A DNA stretch of 64,000 nt, taken from NCBI RefSeq assembly GCF_003952025.1, contig NZ_QXGI01000001.1:248001-312000 (forward strand), given 5' to 3'. This DNA is from Bifidobacterium castoris. Lineage in GTDB: Bacteria > Actinomycetota > Actinomycetes > Actinomycetales > Bifidobacteriaceae. Below, in pieces: positions 52,736 through 60,972 of the stretch; position 1 is the stretch's first letter; the number at the start of each line of letters is the position of its first letter. The translations under genes and the position numbers were made by a program. The notes under the pieces are model-generated. The model was not told where the DNA came from, searched no databases, and saw nothing but the letters and a program-made list of their open reading frames with translations.

Positions 52736-52766
52736 CGCATGTACGGGGGCGCATCCCGTACATGCG
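52736..52766. promoter_or_regulatory. 12-bp inverted repeat upstream of 52780
   Basis: CGCATGTACGGG (52736-52747) pairs with CCCGTACATGCG (52755-52766); GGACGCAT precedes it. It ends three bases before the AAAGGA ribosome binding site of the next gene. Confidence 0.5.
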
Positions 52767-52779
52767 AAAGGAACGAATC

Positions 52780-53136
52780 ATGGAGGACAAGGCTGCAATC
52801 GACGCCACATTGCGCACCGTCATCGTCGACATGGCCCGGCTCACGGGTCTGCACATCATCTGCAAGGCCGAACCCGGAACGCCGCCCTGGTATACCGTCA
52901 CCCTGACGGTGAGGGGCGTCATCGTCCCGTTGGGAAGGATGATGTTCACGTCCTCGCCCCGTACCGTCGCGGATTCGTTGCACCGTCGGGTCATGGGCGC
53001 TGCGCAGGGCATGGTGGAGGAGCGTTCGCTGGACCGGTTGACGGTGGGACCCGGCCGTGTGCATTGGCGTGTGGCGGCGGACCTGTCGGCCATCGCGTTC
53101 GCCCTGGACACGCTCGCACGCCGATACGACGACTGA
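52780..53136 (+). CDS. Hypothetical protein, 118 aa
   Basis: ATG at 52780 after AAAGGAACG. Alpha/beta sequence with TVIVDMARLTGLHIICKAEP and GMVEERSLDRLTVGPGRVHW. No motif recognised; preceded by an inverted repeat and followed by two strong hairpins, so it is a self-contained transcription unit. Confidence 0.55.
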   Translation: MEDKAAIDATLRTVIVDMARLTGLHIICKAEPGTPPWYTVTLTVRGVIVPLGRMMFTSSPRTVADSLHRRVMGAAQGMVEERSLDRLTVGPGRVHWRVAADLSAIAFALDTLARRYDD

Positions 53137-53178
53137 CCCCAAGGCGACGACGCGCACCCATGCGGGGCGCACCAACGT

Positions 53179-53270
53179 CCGGCCTGTAATTGATCGCCTC
53201 TATCAATTACAGGCCGGCGACGCCATGATGCCTGCCCGTAAACGATAGCGACTATCAGTTACGGGCAGGC
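53179..53270. terminator. Two back-to-back hairpins
   Basis: A 16-bp perfect stem (53179-53194 with 53202-53217) and a 12-bp stem (53230-53241 with 53259-53270), the second covering the stop codon of the minus-strand gene. They separate two converging genes. Confidence 0.6.
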
Positions 53271-53707
53271 GTATACGACGAATCAGCCTGTATGACGGGC
53301 GTCGAACCGTCCCGCGCCAGGAAGGTCTGCGAGAACCGGACCTCGGCTCCCTGGGGCAGGACATGCGACACACGATCGCCGTCCTCCTCCAGTCTGATGC
53401 CGCGCTGGAACACGCATATGTGATCGTTGCGGTATTCATGCCGGCCGGGCAGCCAGTTGACGATGGTATACTCCACCTTGATCCGACCGTCTGAACGCCG
53501 CCACCACACAGGCCCCAGCGTGCAATCATCTTTCTCCACGTACAAGTCGGCATGACGCCAGAAGGGGCCCCGTGGCCAGCGCGCATGCAGCGTGTAGAAC
53601 ACGAGCACGGCAATGACGGTAACCGCGAGCGCCAGCATTAGGTGCAGCATTAGGTGCAGCAGGAAGGGTAATGCGGTCACAATCATGTCGAATATCTTTT
53701 CAGTCAT
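53255..53707 (-). CDS. Membrane protein of the local paralogue family, 150 aa
   Basis: ATG at 53707: MTEKIFDMIVTALPFLLHLM with a membrane helix, then the shared domain (VWWRRSDGRIKVEYTIVNWL, NDHICVFQRGIRLEEDGDRV, FLARDGSTPVIQADSSYTP). A close relative of 36361-36822. Confidence 0.65.
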   Translation of the reverse strand: MTEKIFDMIVTALPFLLHLMLHLMLALAVTVIAVLVFYTLHARWPRGPFWRHADLYVEKDDCTLGPVWWRRSDGRIKVEYTIVNWLPGRHEYRNDHICVFQRGIRLEEDGDRVSHVLPQGAEVRFSQTFLARDGSTPVIQADSSYTPARN

Positions 53708-53858
53708 GCTTCCTCCCAACGTTAAGCACCTCACGCAGCTTCTTCATGACACGTAGCCCTTTCTGTGATACGAGAAAAGGCCACTGCGGTTTCGCGTATC
53801 CACGCAGCGCCGCCACGAACGGATGATGCAAATGCAAATCGGAAGTGAAATACTTCAT
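53700..53858 (-). pseudogene. N-terminal fragment of a metallophosphoesterase
   Basis: 52 residues: MKYFTSDLHLHHPFVAALRG, the Asp-x-His start of calcineurin-like phosphoesterases. The family needs about 150 or more residues with further His/Asp motifs; here the frame ends after LREVLNVGRKHD. The ribosome binding site GGGAGAACG is good, so it may still be translated, but not as an active enzyme. Confidence 0.6.
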
Positions 53859-53871
53859 GGCTCGTTCTCCC

Positions 53872-54318
53872 TTAGTCTTTGCTGATGGAATCGTCGATGG
53901 GGGCCCAACCAGTGTTCTCGTCGTACAGGTCGCGCACGGACCATGCATCATTGACGAACAGGTACACGTATTCGGCCCACATGCCACGTGCGGCCTCCAC
54001 GAATGCGTCACGGTCCACATATACGGCGGCCTGCATGGCATCATTCTTGCCGTAGGTGCTGGCGGCCGCTGTTTTCGAAGGCGGATAGCCGTTCTTGTCG
54101 ATGTCGCGGCGTTTCTCCGCATCGTCCATGAATGCGGCAGGCGTCTGCCCGAGCACGTCGATCTCGCCCAACGCCATGAGCGCCTCCACCTGCGTCGTAT
54201 CCGTGTAATGGTCGCGCAACACTTTCCCGTTGTATGACGGGTACCCATCACACTGGCAGTAGATGGCCGTGATGGAACCGTCCCCATGCTGCATACCGAT
54301 CAAGCTACGAGTAGTCAT
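53872..54318 (-). CDS. Phage-type conserved protein, 148 aa
   Basis: MTTRSLIGMQHGDGSITAIY followed by CQCDGYPSYNGKVLRDHYTD is typical of a conserved phage/plasmid protein family without known function. The end is EYVYLFVNDAWSVRDLYDEN. Soluble, acidic. Located in the small-gene region. Confidence 0.6.
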   Translation of the reverse strand: MTTRSLIGMQHGDGSITAIYCQCDGYPSYNGKVLRDHYTDTTQVEALMALGEIDVLGQTPAAFMDDAEKRRDIDKNGYPPSKTAAASTYGKNDAMQAAVYVDRDAFVEAARGMWAEYVYLFVNDAWSVRDLYDENTGWAPIDDSISKD

Positions 54319-54358
54319 CCTTTTCTCCTTTGTGTCGATGTCTTTTGTGAATACGGAT

Positions 54359-54658
54359 TCAGGCTTTCCCGCACTTGGATATCTTGCCCACCCTGCCGTT
54401 AATCGTGACGTGTTCGCTTCTCATGATTACTCCTTGTCTCGGTCTCTGATTTCGAACTCGTTGAGGATTACTTCTCGCTGTGGAGTTCCTTGGGGATGTG
54501 CCGGATGACCGCGCCTCCTTTGCCTGTCGCTGCTCCTCCTGGGCGACGATCGCCTCGACCTTGGAAACGGTCAGCCCCGTGTTCTTCGCGATCCACCTGA
54601 TAGGCACGTCATCCGCAACCCACTTGAGAATCCGGTCCCGGTTCTTCCGCGTAACCAT
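54359..54658 (-). CDS. Helix-turn-helix-like protein, 99 aa
   Basis: KNRDRILKWVADDVPIRWIA then KNTGLTVSKVEAIVAQEEQR is a helix-turn-helix of resolvase/sigma-like type; the C-terminus is basic and ends GRVGKISKCGKA. Likely DNA binding. Its ATG abuts the stop of the preceding gene. Confidence 0.5.
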   Translation of the reverse strand: MVTRKNRDRILKWVADDVPIRWIAKNTGLTVSKVEAIVAQEEQRQAKEARSSGTSPRNSTARSNPQRVRNQRPRQGVIMRSEHVTINGRVGKISKCGKA

Positions 54659-54813
54659 CAGTCATCCTCAAGCTGTTCGATGCCGTTGTCGTGCGTTTCG
54701 ACGCCGATGGTACGCATGCGGAACGCGGCCGCGATCCGCTCGTCCGTCTGCAGCGTGCGCAGTGTCAGGTGGCGCAATGTGGCGTACAGGGTGGTTTCGG
54801 TCGTGTCCTTCAA
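54658..54813 (-). CDS. Small protein with TTG start, 51 aa
   Basis: TTG at 54813 is preceded by GGAGGAG at a good distance, while no ATG is available. The TTG overlaps the previous stop (TTGA). Acidic, helical sequence (ATLRHLTLRTLQTDERIAAA). No domain. Confidence 0.55.
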   Translation of the reverse strand: MKDTTETTLYATLRHLTLRTLQTDERIAAAFRMRTIGVETHDNGIEQLEDD

Positions 54814-55388
54814 CGGGTCTCCTCCGGTGTTGTGGGTGTGGCGGCGCGGTCGCCGTCCGCGATGATCGGTTCGCATCCGTTTGACGTGTCCCATTCGACG
54901 GGGCACCACGAGTCACCATGAGCGTCCAGCAGGGTCGCTCTGCTCGGCAGATGGTTGCCGCTAGACTGTGGTTCAGTCAACATGACCGTCCCCTGAATGG
55001 TGGAACCGTTGAAAACCCAGCTGCACGGATATCGGCTTGAACCATTCGGGATGTCACCGATTTTCGGTGTCTGGCAGCTAATACCTGTCAAGGTGCCGTT
55101 CGTTTGAATATTGGCTTGTTCGTTGAGATAGTCACTGAGGCTGACAGAGAACGAGTTAGGGAAGATAGCAAAAATCACCGCGTTGAGGGACATGAGGGAT
55201 ACGACTATGGTCAGCAATAGGGAAAACATGAATTCCACCCGCCATAATGATCTGCTCTCTGCATTCTGGTCGTGGCGCTTTTCCCACAACCCGTGGCTGA
55301 GGCAGGCGAATGCGAACGCGGCTATGACGCAGCAAATCGGCTTCAAGTAATCAACGGTGGGCCACCAATCCGTCAGATCGAATGTCAT
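54810..55388 (-). CDS. Membrane protein starting MTFDLTDWWP, paralogue, 192 aa
   Basis: Shares the N-terminus MTFDLTDWWP and the end HGDSWCPVEWDTSNGCEPI with the protein at 47730-48305. Two membrane helices (ICCVIAAFAFACLSHGLW and FMFSLLLTIVVSLMSLNAVI) precede the external domain with conserved cysteines. The matching upstream bases (AAGGAGCGGAATC) support the start. Confidence 0.7.
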   Translation of the reverse strand: MTFDLTDWWPTVDYLKPICCVIAAFAFACLSHGLWEKRHDQNAESRSLWRVEFMFSLLLTIVVSLMSLNAVIFAIFPNSFSVSLSDYLNEQANIQTNGTLTGISCQTPKIGDIPNGSSRYPCSWVFNGSTIQGTVMLTEPQSSGNHLPSRATLLDAHGDSWCPVEWDTSNGCEPIIADGDRAATPTTPEETR

Positions 55389-55403
55389 GATTCCGCTCCT
55401 TTC

Positions 55404-55547
55404 CTATTGCCCGGTTCGGGCGTGTAGTGGATAGCATGTTGCGCGTACGCTTCCCACGAGTCGAATTCCCCCTGTGCAGGCCGGACCCATCATCATGATG
55501 CGACCCAGTTTGCGGTAGAAGCGTTCATTGCCGCTGTACTGGGTCAT
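55404..55547 (-). CDS. Small hypothetical protein, 47 aa
   Basis: MTQYSGNERFYRKLGRIMMM and on to HARTGQ, starting in an ATGA overlap with the preceding stop, with AGAGGAATC ahead. Too short for the usual tables but placed and spaced like a real gene. Function unknown. Confidence 0.45.
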   Translation of the reverse strand: MTQYSGNERFYRKLGRIMMMGPACTGGIRLVGSVRATCYPLHARTGQ

Positions 55548-55930
55548 GATTCCTCTTGCCCAATGAGCAAAGAGAGCAGGGTCTCACTGTCGATTGGTTC
55601 GATCTCGTACACGTACAGTGTGTATTCATGCTCCGCGTCCCTGATCTGTGTACCCAACGGAAACAGTTCCTTGAGCTCGGGGATTGGGACAGTGGAAAGG
55701 ACACTCAGTATGGGCCAGTTCCACGGTGAGGCTTCGCCTCCTCCAAAATCCGTACGGTGTTTGATGCGCGCGCATCCCAGATAGTCGCCCGTGTCCGCAT
55801 CCTTGAACACGAACGCCACCGATGAGTCGGCCACGGGATCGTCACGGATTTCGAACCGTTTCTCCCCACGTTGAATACGCCCCCAATAGTCACGGCGTAG
55901 TTTCGCGATGGTAATGCTCCGGGTTCTCAT
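55544..55930 (-). CDS. ASCH-domain-like RNA-binding protein, 128 aa
   Basis: The ATG at 55930 follows GAGGGGC. The segment GRIQRGEKRFEIRDDP is the ASCH-type Gly-x-Lys-x-x-Glu-x-Arg motif, followed by YLGCARIKHRTDFGG and YTLYVYEIEPIDSETL, giving a PUA-like small beta-barrel. ASCH proteins bind or process RNA nucleotides. Neighbouring genes give no pathway clue. Confidence 0.55.
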   Translation of the reverse strand: MRTRSITIAKLRRDYWGRIQRGEKRFEIRDDPVADSSVAFVFKDADTGDYLGCARIKHRTDFGGGEASPWNWPILSVLSTVPIPELKELFPLGTQIRDAEHEYTLYVYEIEPIDSETLLSLLIGQEES

Positions 55931-55944
55931 GTGACGCCCCTCCT

Positions 55945-56172
55945 CTATCGGTTTGCGCACAGCAGCCATGCTGCGACGATGAGCGTGAGCAGCCAGTATG
56001 CGGCGAACAGCGTCCAGCATCGCGACCCCGACAACGGTTCACGGCCCGTGCGGATGCGGCGCGTGTTGACCATGATGACGGTGGGGATGGCGAAAGCCAT
56101 GGCGGGCATGGTCGCCGCCCACGCGACCAGCATGAGCGGCGCGATCAGGGACAGCAGAGTGGCCGTGCTCAT
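55945..56172 (-). CDS. Small membrane protein, 75 aa
   Basis: Two helices: LIAPLMLVAWAATMPAMAFA and LFAAYWLLTLIVAAWLLC. The start overlaps the Cys-rich gene upstream by four bases. Unknown role. Confidence 0.6.
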   Translation of the reverse strand: MSTATLLSLIAPLMLVAWAATMPAMAFAIPTVIMVNTRRIRTGREPLSGSRCWTLFAAYWLLTLIVAAWLLCANR

Positions 56173-56522
56173 GCGATCTCGCTTCCGGCATGCGCGGCGC
56201 AGGGATGATTCACGCAGTCACCGCACAGCGTAGCGTCGCACCCGTCGCAGGTTTCGACGCAGTCGTTGCACAGGCGGCTGCCGCATTCGGCGCACACGGG
56301 ACGGTCCCCGGAGTCCTTGCAGGTGGCGCACAGCGGGGCGTCGCAGTTGTCACAGAGTCTGACGCAGCCGGGGCAGCCGGGTTCGGCGCACTGTGCGCAG
56401 CGGCACAGGTCAGCGCAGCCGCGGCATAGGATGCCGCCGCATGTGTCGCAGGTCTCGCAATCCCAGTCGGCGACGGGGACAAGACAGTTTCTGCAGCGGG
56501 TGTCGCACATGGTCCGATACAT
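56169..56522 (-). CDS. Cys-rich tandem zinc-knuckle protein, 117 aa
   Basis: Repeated CxxC pairs (CRNC, CETCDTCGGILCRGC, CAQCAEPGCPGC, CDNCDAPLCATC, CAECGSRLCNDC, CDGCDATLCGDC) on a unit of about 17 residues, a paralogue of 50959-51270. No other domain. Confidence 0.7.
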   Translation of the reverse strand: MYRTMCDTRCRNCLVPVADWDCETCDTCGGILCRGCADLCRCAQCAEPGCPGCVRLCDNCDAPLCATCKDSGDRPVCAECGSRLCNDCVETCDGCDATLCGDCVNHPCAAHAGSEIA

Positions 56523-56569
56523 GATGGTCGCTCCTCAATCCTCAAGACGAATACGGGTTCCGCCCCGCA

Positions 56570-56998
56570 TCATGCGTCCCCGCAGCCGTCATCCGTGTTC
56601 CAGTCGCGCCACACGCGCAGCACCAGAGCCGGCAGCGCGCACGCGCCGCCCGGCACCGTCATCCACACCGTCGCCGCCACCAAACCCGACGGCACCCCCA
56701 CACCGTACGCGACCATGAAACACACGGCCAGCAGCAGCAAGGAGAACATGCCCGCCGACAGCAGCATGCCACGCCACAACACTCCCGCCACGGCGCAACC
56801 ACCCACACGTCGACGCGCACCACGGTCGGGAACCGACAACGCCAGGAACGGCAGCAGCGCGCACACCACGGCCGCACCCACAGCCATCACACCCGATGAC
56901 ACCGTCGCCCACCCGGCCACGGCCGCACCCGCCGCCGCACCCGCAGCGACCAGCAGCACCACATGGGCGACACCAGCCGACATCTTCGCACCCATCAT
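56570..56998 (-). CDS. Multi-pass membrane protein, 142 aa
   Basis: ATGATG at 56998 behind GGAAAGG. Four hydrophobic helices (VAHVVLLVAAGAAAGAAVAG; VMAVGAAVVCALLPFLALSV; LLSAGMFSLLLLAVCFMVAY; LVAATVWMTVPGGACALPAL) with short loops. A small membrane protein of unknown function. Confidence 0.6.
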   Translation of the reverse strand: MMGAKMSAGVAHVVLLVAAGAAAGAAVAGWATVSSGVMAVGAAVVCALLPFLALSVPDRGARRRVGGCAVAGVLWRGMLLSAGMFSLLLLAVCFMVAYGVGVPSGLVAATVWMTVPGGACALPALVLRVWRDWNTDDGCGDA

Positions 56999-57056
56999 CA
57001 CGAACCTTTCCGAACACAAGCCGCACCCCCGGGGCGGGGTGCGGATACGACACGGC

Positions 57057-57470
57057 TCATGCGTCCGGGAACGTCAACGACCCATCCGCCGAATCCGCCC
57101 GCCGCGCCCCCTCCACGACAAGCAGCAGCCGCGCGTCGGGCACCAGCATGCGCACACCCCCGAGCACATCCAGACGCCACACGCCCATATCCCGATCATG
57201 TTCCGGCACACGCACGCACGTGACCCTGCCCATGCCGGACACGAGCGCATACGGCAGGACGCGCACATACCCGGCACGCCACACGCGCACCGTGTCGCCG
57301 CAGCCCGCGGACCTCATCATCCGCACCGTGCGCGGATCCGCCAGCATCGGCCGCTCCTCATGCGACCCGTCCGCCCGATCCTCCACCACCCACACGGCCA
57401 CGCCCCGGCCCATCGCCTCCACCGTGGCCGCATCCAGCTCACCCCTGGCCATCACCATCATCTCCTCCAT
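57057..57470 (-). CDS. Hypothetical protein, 137 aa
   Basis: Overlaps the upstream gene by 32 bases; start chosen at 57470 (MEEMMVMARGELDAATVEAM), with later ATGs near MARGEL possible behind GGAGGAG. Beta-rich middle with GCGDTVRVWRAGYVRVLPYA. No recognised domain. Confidence 0.5.
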   Translation of the reverse strand: MEEMMVMARGELDAATVEAMGRGVAVWVVEDRADGSHEERPMLADPRTVRMMRSAGCGDTVRVWRAGYVRVLPYALVSGMGRVTCVRVPEHDRDMGVWRLDVLGGVRMLVPDARLLLVVEGARRADSADGSLTFPDA

Positions 57471-57765
57471 GTCCGCGCCCGACCCCTGCGGTCCGGCATC
57501 CGACCCCGCGCCGATGCGTCCCGCCCGTCAGCTCCAGCTCCCACAGCCACGAGTCCAGCAGACGGATACGCGCCGCAAGCGCATCCATGTACCCGGCACG
57601 CTCCCGCGCCGACAGGATGACACACCCATCCGCGCCCGCGCCGCGCCGCACGCACCGGTCCAGGAGGGCCACGGCGGCACGGCGGCATGCGGCGACCCCT
57701 CCGGCATCCGGACGGTCCGGCGCCGGCACAGCAGGTGCGACGCGGGGACGATAGTCACGTCTCAT
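57439..57765 (-). CDS. Small helical protein, about 108 aa
   Basis: Start at the ATG at 57765 behind CGAGGAAC. Ala/Arg-rich helices (AGGVAACRRAAVALLDRCVR, then ARERAGYMDALAARIRLLDS). The region upstream is the A-tract repeat. Function unknown. Confidence 0.5.
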   Translation of the reverse strand: MRRDYRPRVAPAVPAPDRPDAGGVAACRRAAVALLDRCVRRGAGADGCVILSARERAGYMDALAARIRLLDSWLWELELTGGTHRRGVGCRTAGVGRGHGGDDGDGQG

Positions 57766-57839
57766 AGGTTCCTCGTTTTCTGTTTCCATGCGCGGCGCAC
57801 AGGCGTCCCACCCCCGCCGCCTCCGAGTGCCAACCACCC

Positions 57840-57955
57840 TCCCCGCGAAACCCGAAAACCTGAAAACCCAAAACCCGAAAAACCAAAACCCGAAAACCCG
57901 AACAGCGAAAACCGAAAACGAAAACCGAAAAACGAAAAAGGGAGCACCAAAACGA
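57840..57955. repeat. A-tract repeat region, possible cis-acting transfer site
   Basis: Tandem CCGAAAAC-like units (CCCGAAAACC, CCGAAAACCC, GCGAAAACCG, CCGAAAAACG and variants) occur at least eight times with a period of about 9-10 bases, which predicts intrinsic DNA curvature. It lies about 1.1 kb upstream of the TraB/FtsK-like gene. In Streptomyces-type transfer, short tandem repeats near traB form the binding site of the translocase; a similar role here is inferred. Confidence 0.5.
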
Positions 57956-58268
57956 GGAAAACCAAAAACACGACAAGCGAAACGAAGAACAGAGAACAAC
58001 CCCCGAAGCCGAATGCAATGGACAGGAAACAAACGAACGGAAGGCACGCAGGCGGGCCTAGTCATGCAGGCATGACGATCCAGCATCACCCAAAGCCCTT
58101 TCCCTTATCGTCCACATTAACGAGGGTGATGCGAGGGCCGAAACCGTGCCGGGCGCAAAAACCGGGAATCCGGGCGGTCTCGGACGGTTCGTAAGCCTCG
58201 CCGACACGGCGGGCCGCATCAGAGGGGCCCCGCGGCCATGCGGCGGGCGGGACGCATGGAGGGTCGGC
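57956..58268. other. Non-coding region between the A-tract repeat and the transfer genes
   Basis: No credible gene. It runs from the A-rich tail (AACGAAGAACAGAGAACAAC) to CGGGACGCATGGAGGGTCGG in front of the gene at 58269, and would hold the promoter of the transfer genes. Confidence 0.4.
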
Positions 58269-59003
58269 ATGGATGCTGACACGGATTTCATGGTCATGGC
58301 GGGCGGGCGCGGCGTCTCCCCCGCCGTCGAACCGTTGGCGGGCACCGTGCTCGCCGCCCGACGCCTCTCACCCTTCCTCGATCTGGGCTCCGCGGAGCAT
58401 ACGCGGCATGGTTGGGGTTTCCGGTTCGACTTCTCGCCGGTCCACATGGACGCGTTGCACGCATCCATGGAGGATACGGCGTGCCGTCCGCCGTGGATGT
58501 TCCTGCCCGGCCCGGCCGTCGTCGACGTGCCCGCGGCGGATGGGCGCACATGGCGGTGGCTGTGTCGTCATCCGGAGCGGATCATGGTCGACGGGTTCGC
58601 CCCGACCGGCAATGCGGAGGACACGACGCTTGCCCTGGCGGAGCGTTTCGGCGCGCAGCGTGCCGAAACGGTGACCGCATTGGTCGCGGAGTGCGCACGG
58701 CTGGCGTACGCGAACCCGTGGGCGTATGCGCTCGCCGTGATCGCGTCCCGGCCACGCTCCTACCGTCCGCTTGACGGGATGCGCCCGCTCCATGCGGAGC
58801 CGTCGTGGGGTTGGGAGTCGTGCCACATGCTCGACGCGGACGGTCGTGCGGATGTGCCGCGCGGTCTCGCCTTGTGCCGTGCGGCGGCGGCGGACGCGTG
58901 GGACGCGCCCTCATGGGAGGTGGCGGGCCGCACCGTGCCGCTGTCCGCGGCGGATTGGGCGTTGGCGTATGCGCGCGGCATCCGCGACGGCGACCTGTGG
59001 TGA
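58269..59003 (+). CDS. Hypothetical protein upstream of traB-like gene, 244 aa
   Basis: ATG at 58269 after GGAGGG. Alpha/beta protein (FLDLGSAEHTRHGWGFRFDF; HPERIMVDGFAPTGNAEDTT; YRPLDGMRPLHAEPSWGWES). No motif recognised. It is 63 bases from the translocase gene, probably in one operon, so a role in transfer is plausible. Confidence 0.6.
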   Translation: MDADTDFMVMAGGRGVSPAVEPLAGTVLAARRLSPFLDLGSAEHTRHGWGFRFDFSPVHMDALHASMEDTACRPPWMFLPGPAVVDVPAADGRTWRWLCRHPERIMVDGFAPTGNAEDTTLALAERFGAQRAETVTALVAECARLAYANPWAYALAVIASRPRSYRPLDGMRPLHAEPSWGWESCHMLDADGRADVPRGLALCRAAAADAWDAPSWEVAGRTVPLSAADWALAYARGIRDGDLW

Positions 59004-59066
59004 CCACCGGCGGCGGCATAGGCGACCCGTCGACCGACATGTGCACGACAGGAAAGGCGGAATGCT

Positions 59067-60968
59067 GTGCGCGAGTTCAACTACACGTTTCCCGCGACCG
59101 TGAGGGCACGGGACGGCGCCGTCGTCCCCTTTGACCCGGTGCATGACGGATCGCACCGTGCGCTCCTCGACCGTCAGCTCGACGTGTTCCGCAGGGAGCA
59201 TCCCGAGGCCGCGGATGCGCGGCTCGAATGGATCGACATGGACACGCACACCGCGAAGCTCGTCGACCGTCCGGTCGCGTCCTCCAGCGGCGACGCGCGC
59301 CGCCGCATCGTGTCCCTGGCTCCCGCGGACCAGAAGGCGAACGCCGGGGAGCGGATCGCACGCGTATGGGAGCCGCGCCTGCACATGAGCATGACCCGGT
59401 TCGAACCGTACGAGGGGCGCGCCGTGTTCGAACCGCTCACCGCAGAGCAGTCGCGCGCCCGCCGCATGCTCGCGGACGCGTGGGGCATCAACCCGTGGGA
59501 TGTGCAGGTCTCGCCGCGCGACGACGGCGGATGGCGGTGCGTGCTCTCCCCCCACATCGTGTTCAAACCGTCGAAATGGGACGCGGCGACCCGTGAGGCC
59601 GCCGTCCAGATCGGCCGCTACGGGTGGACGTATGAGGCGGATGCGAAGACGGGCGTCGTCGACATCATTCCCGGAGAGCCGCCCACGTTCCTGCCCTCCC
59701 ACCCGTTCCCGTTCGACAGGTTGGGGCGTGGCGGGGACCGTGACCGCACCCCGTTCGGCGTCATGCTTCCCGCACGCGGCGGCGACGACGTGTCCTACGA
59801 GCCGGCGTGCATCGACTGGACGGAAAGCTCGTTCGTGCTCATCGGCGGCGAGGGCGGTTCGGGCAAGAGCGTCCTGGTCAACGGCATGCTCGCCTCCATC
59901 ATCGCGCAGCGGCCCCGACTGTCCATCATCGACCTGTCGAACAAGGCGACCGACTATTACTGGTGCCGTCCGTGGGTGACGCCCGGCCAGTGGGGCTGCG
60001 AGGGCATCGTGCAGGCCGCCGGCGTCCTCAACCGTCTGGTCGACGACATCGAGCATGGCGAGCGGGCGCGCGTGTGGAGGGAGAACGCGTGGCAGAACTG
60101 GCTGGACATCCCCCGCTGGGCGAAGGAGCAGTATCCGCTCCACTACATCGTCATCGACGAGTATTCGTCGCTGGTCGACGAGGCGATGACGGTAAAGAGC
60201 ATCCCGAACCCGGAGCGTACGCTGCCGGCCGTGTTCGGGCAGCTGTTCACCGGGCAGGCGGAGAACGACATCCGCTCCCGTACGCTGCGACTGCTGCGCA
60301 CGGCCCGCGCGCAGGGGTACCGGCTCATCCTCATCTCCCAGACCGTCAACGACCGGTCCGGCCTGGGGCCCACGACGCGTGACCTGTTCGGACAGCGGAT
60401 CGTCATGGGCCCCAACCCGTCCGAAAGTCTGCTGCGGGGCGTGTTCCATGATCTGGCGTCCATGCCGGACGTGCCGGAGAATCTCACGGAGGAGGGGGTG
60501 ACGAAGGGTGTGGGGCGCGCTGAGTTCACCGGGCAGCCGTCGTGCGTGTTCAAGACCTGCTATCCGGGCGGCGACGGCAGGAGCGACACGTATCGGCTCG
60601 CGGCCGCCCTTGTGGATCTGGTCGGCCTGCCGGACGGGATCGACCCGGCACGGTTCCTGCGTCTGCTCGAACCGCACGGCGAGGATGATCCGGTGGATGC
60701 GGAGTACATGCGGGCGATGACCGAACGGATCGATCTTGACTACGGGACGGCGTTGCGCTCCGACCCGATCCTGGTCGCGTTGAAGGACGCGTGGGATGAT
60801 GCGCGCGCGCAGTTCGAGACGCCGCAGCCGACGGGCGACGCCCCCTCGTCCAAAAGCGGGACGCCGTCCCCGTCCGCATCGGCCGCTCCGTCTGCGCCGG
60901 CCGTGGACGGCGCGGATGCGGGGCTGGTCATGGACGCGGCCGCCTTGGACGCGTTGATGAGGGGTTGA
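59067..60968 (+). CDS. FtsK/TraB-like DNA translocase, 633 aa
   Basis: GTG at 59067 after GGAAAGGCGG. Walker A GGEGGSGKS (260-268) and Walker B YIVIDEYSSL (360-369) belong to the FtsK-HerA ATPase family; the LLRTARAQGYRLILISQTVN segment is the conserved sensor region. The N-terminal 240 residues are a distinct domain without obvious membrane helices, and residues 585-615 are Ser/Pro/Ala-rich. Proteins of this type move double-stranded DNA between mycelia or cells in actinobacterial conjugation. Only one polypeptide and no relaxase are visible in the window. Confidence 0.82.
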   Translation: MREFNYTFPATVRARDGAVVPFDPVHDGSHRALLDRQLDVFRREHPEAADARLEWIDMDTHTAKLVDRPVASSSGDARRRIVSLAPADQKANAGERIARVWEPRLHMSMTRFEPYEGRAVFEPLTAEQSRARRMLADAWGINPWDVQVSPRDDGGWRCVLSPHIVFKPSKWDAATREAAVQIGRYGWTYEADAKTGVVDIIPGEPPTFLPSHPFPFDRLGRGGDRDRTPFGVMLPARGGDDVSYEPACIDWTESSFVLIGGEGGSGKSVLVNGMLASIIAQRPRLSIIDLSNKATDYYWCRPWVTPGQWGCEGIVQAAGVLNRLVDDIEHGERARVWRENAWQNWLDIPRWAKEQYPLHYIVIDEYSSLVDEAMTVKSIPNPERTLPAVFGQLFTGQAENDIRSRTLRLLRTARAQGYRLILISQTVNDRSGLGPTTRDLFGQRIVMGPNPSESLLRGVFHDLASMPDVPENLTEEGVTKGVGRAEFTGQPSCVFKTCYPGGDGRSDTYRLAAALVDLVGLPDGIDPARFLRLLEPHGEDDPVDAEYMRAMTERIDLDYGTALRSDPILVALKDAWDDARAQFETPQPTGDAPSSKSGTPSPSASAAPSAPAVDGADAGLVMDAAALDALMRG

Positions 60969-60972
60969 GCGG

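Noticed and set aside
53700-53858. Active metallophosphoesterase
   Set aside because: Only the first Asp-x-His motif remains and the frame stops after 52 residues.
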